Origin: Candidatus Sulfopaludibacter sp. SbA3
GTDB lineage: Bacteria > Acidobacteriota > Terriglobia > 20CM-2-55-15
DNA: 6,874 bases
Reading direction: 5' to 3'
Assembly: GCA_945861845.1 (NCBI GenBank)
Contig: CAMAWS010000175.1
Location: 1-6,874 of the forward strand
Part shown: one piece after another, positions 6,078 through 6,874 of the stretch
Numbering within the stretch: position 1 is the first letter of the stretch
Layout: each line of letters starts with the position of its first letter
Notes under the pieces: generated by a model
Databases searched by the model: none
Seen by the model: only the letters and a program-made list of their open reading frames with translations
Told to the model about the DNA's origin: nothing
Position numbers and translations under genes: made by a program

Positions 6078-6794
6078 TTATAGCATGAACTCGATCGAAA
6101 AGTACTGTTGAAAGGATCGAATGAATGTACTCCTGAGGACATCCATCGTGGGGCGTTCCGGCACGAACTCGGCAATGCCGGCAATTTCCCGCTCAAGAAT
6201 CGATGCATCGACCATCCGCGTCGCCCGTGCGAGGGCATCGCGATCACAGGTAATCGGCATGGAACCATGCTGAAGAAAACTGGAACGGACCCTGCGCTGG
6301 GCGCTTCCGGCAATCTTTCGCCCCCCGGCCATCAATTCGTAACGCGAGGGCGATACGAAGCAGGGCGGATCGGCGCCTTCCCAGGAAATAATCTTCCGGG
6401 TTTCCGGCGCCAGGATAGCGGGCACGCCGAGCGCGTTGTAGCCCAGGCAGAGCGCTTCCGAAACGCGCTTGTAGTTTCCATAAATGGTATCGCCGAAATA
6501 CGCCACGTCGTTCGAGACAACGGCGTAAGTGAGTTCATCGTCGTGCAGCACGGCGCGGCCACCGGTTGGCCGGTGAACAATATCGATGCCATTGGCTTTG
6601 CAATAGGCGGCGTCGAGGGCAGCGTCTATCTTCTGGTTACGGCCCAGGGAAATGGTCGGACGGCTCCATCCATAGAAACGAACGACAGTGCAGGGTCCAG
6701 GGGATTGTCCGACTTTTTCCAGCAACGCGGCATCGGCAGCCATGTTGCTTATGCCATCGATTGCGCCATCGACGATGAGTTGCCAGGAAGTCAT
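6078..6794 (-). CDS. Octanoyltransferase / lipoate-protein ligase A family protein (LipM-like)
   Basis: Proteins of this biotinyl/lipoyl transferase fold attach octanoate or lipoate to the lipoyl domains of GcvH and the 2-oxoacid dehydrogenases. The 238-residue protein shows RFYGWSRPTISLGRNQ (39-54), the binding-site motif HRPTGGRAVLHDDELTYA (74-91), and GRKIAGSAQRR (158-168) with the conserved Lys160. CFVSPSRYE (145-153) places Cys145 where LipM-type octanoyltransferases carry their catalytic cysteine, as in the CF-x-PS-x-YE pattern I recall for that group. This favours a LipM-like octanoyltransferase over an ATP-using LplA ligase, and the absence of a long C-terminal accessory domain agrees. 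LipL-like amidotransferase remains an alternative. ATG at 6794 gives MTSWQLIVDG and fits the family; Shine-Dalgarno support is weak. It is the first complete gene in the transcription direction and precedes hrcA by 34 bases. Confidence 0.88.
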   Translation of the reverse strand: MTSWQLIVDGAIDGISNMAADAALLEKVGQSPGPCTVVRFYGWSRPTISLGRNQKIDAALDAAYCKANGIDIVHRPTGGRAVLHDDELTYAVVSNDVAYFGDTIYGNYKRVSEALCLGYNALGVPAILAPETRKIISWEGADPPCFVSPSRYELMAGGRKIAGSAQRRVRSSFLQHGSMPITCDRDALARATRMVDASILEREIAGIAEFVPERPTMDVLRSTFIRSFQQYFSIEFML

Positions 6795-6812
6795 GTGGAG
6801 TACGGTCTAGAA

Positions 6813-6842
6813 CCTGTGGGCGCGGGGCTTCAGCTCCGCGCC
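6813..6842. repeat. Third copy of the GC-rich palindromic repeat
   Basis: The sequence begins CCTGTGGGCGCGGGGCTTCA and ends GCTCCGCGCC. It is the same repeat as at 1568-1596, including the flanking AACCTGTGGG and a related A-rich tail (AAGTTCAAACAG here, AAGATCAAACAC there). It folds into an 11-bp stem around the TTCA centre with one G-U wobble. It lies 18 bases before the octanoyltransferase start codon. The following bases up to 6874 end in CTTGG, complementary to CCAAG at 6841-6845, as expected if a mirror arm begins just beyond the window. Confidence 0.85.
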
Positions 6843-6874
6843 AAGTTCAAACAGAAATTATTGCTGAGGCTTGG

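Noticed and set aside
6077..6082. TATAAA on the minus strand upstream of hrcA as a -10 box
   Set aside because: It overlaps the end of the preceding gene, and no acceptable -35 hexamer lies 16-18 bases upstream; too weak to list as a promoter.
6044..6313. N-terminal extension of HrcA to 432 residues
   Set aside because: The extra residues overlap the octanoyltransferase gene in another frame and do not resemble HrcA. ATG 6043 has a strong ribosome site and gives the family-standard N-terminus.
1..6874. CRISPR arrays, tRNA or rRNA genes, and insertion-sequence transposases
   Set aside because: Looked for on both strands and none seen. The window is almost wholly occupied by nine protein genes with gaps no longer than 106 bases.

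Overview
This window reads as an ordinary bacterial chromosome segment of about 58% GC by eye (not computed). All nine genes lie on the minus strand, so transcription runs from high to low coordinates. In that order they are: an octanoyltransferase/lipoate-ligase family gene (lipM-like), hrcA, grpE, dnaJ, prmA, rsmE, a predicted outer-membrane beta-barrel protein of unknown role, lepB, and the first 47 codons of carA, cut by the left edge. The OMP-like protein with an AYA-Q signal cleavage site and the form of signal peptidase I suggest a diderm (Gram-negative) organism. The order hrcA-grpE-(dnaK)-dnaJ-prmA-rsmE is a widely conserved block. The GC-rich repeat with core GGGGCTTCAGCCCC recalls intergenic repeats I associate with soil Acidobacteria and related uncultured phyla. 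That lineage is an inference from memory, not a database result.

Region 6044-6874: the octanoyltransferase gene sits just downstream of one copy of the repeat (6813-6842), which lies in the 80 bases before the right edge. Region 2347-6043: the stress/protein-quality block hrcA, grpE, dnaJ, then prmA and rsmE. grpE and dnaJ overlap by four bases, with no dnaK between them. A long imperfect inverted repeat lies in the 106-bp hrcA-grpE gap. Region 1568-1659: two more copies of the repeat face each other, forming a REPIN-like doublet of 92 bp. Region 1-1618: the barrel gene, whose ribosome binding site, start codon and first 17 codons all lie inside that doublet, then lepB, which overlaps carA by four bases.

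Functionally, HrcA is a heat-shock repressor, and GrpE and DnaJ are co-chaperones of DnaK, which must be encoded elsewhere. PrmA and RsmE methylate the ribosome. LepB cleaves signal peptides, presumably including that of the barrel protein. CarA begins pyrimidine/arginine synthesis. No new defence or mobile system is visible. The most interesting items are the REPIN-like doublet captured as the 5' end of a secreted-protein gene, the likely half-REPIN at the right edge, and the inverted repeat before grpE.
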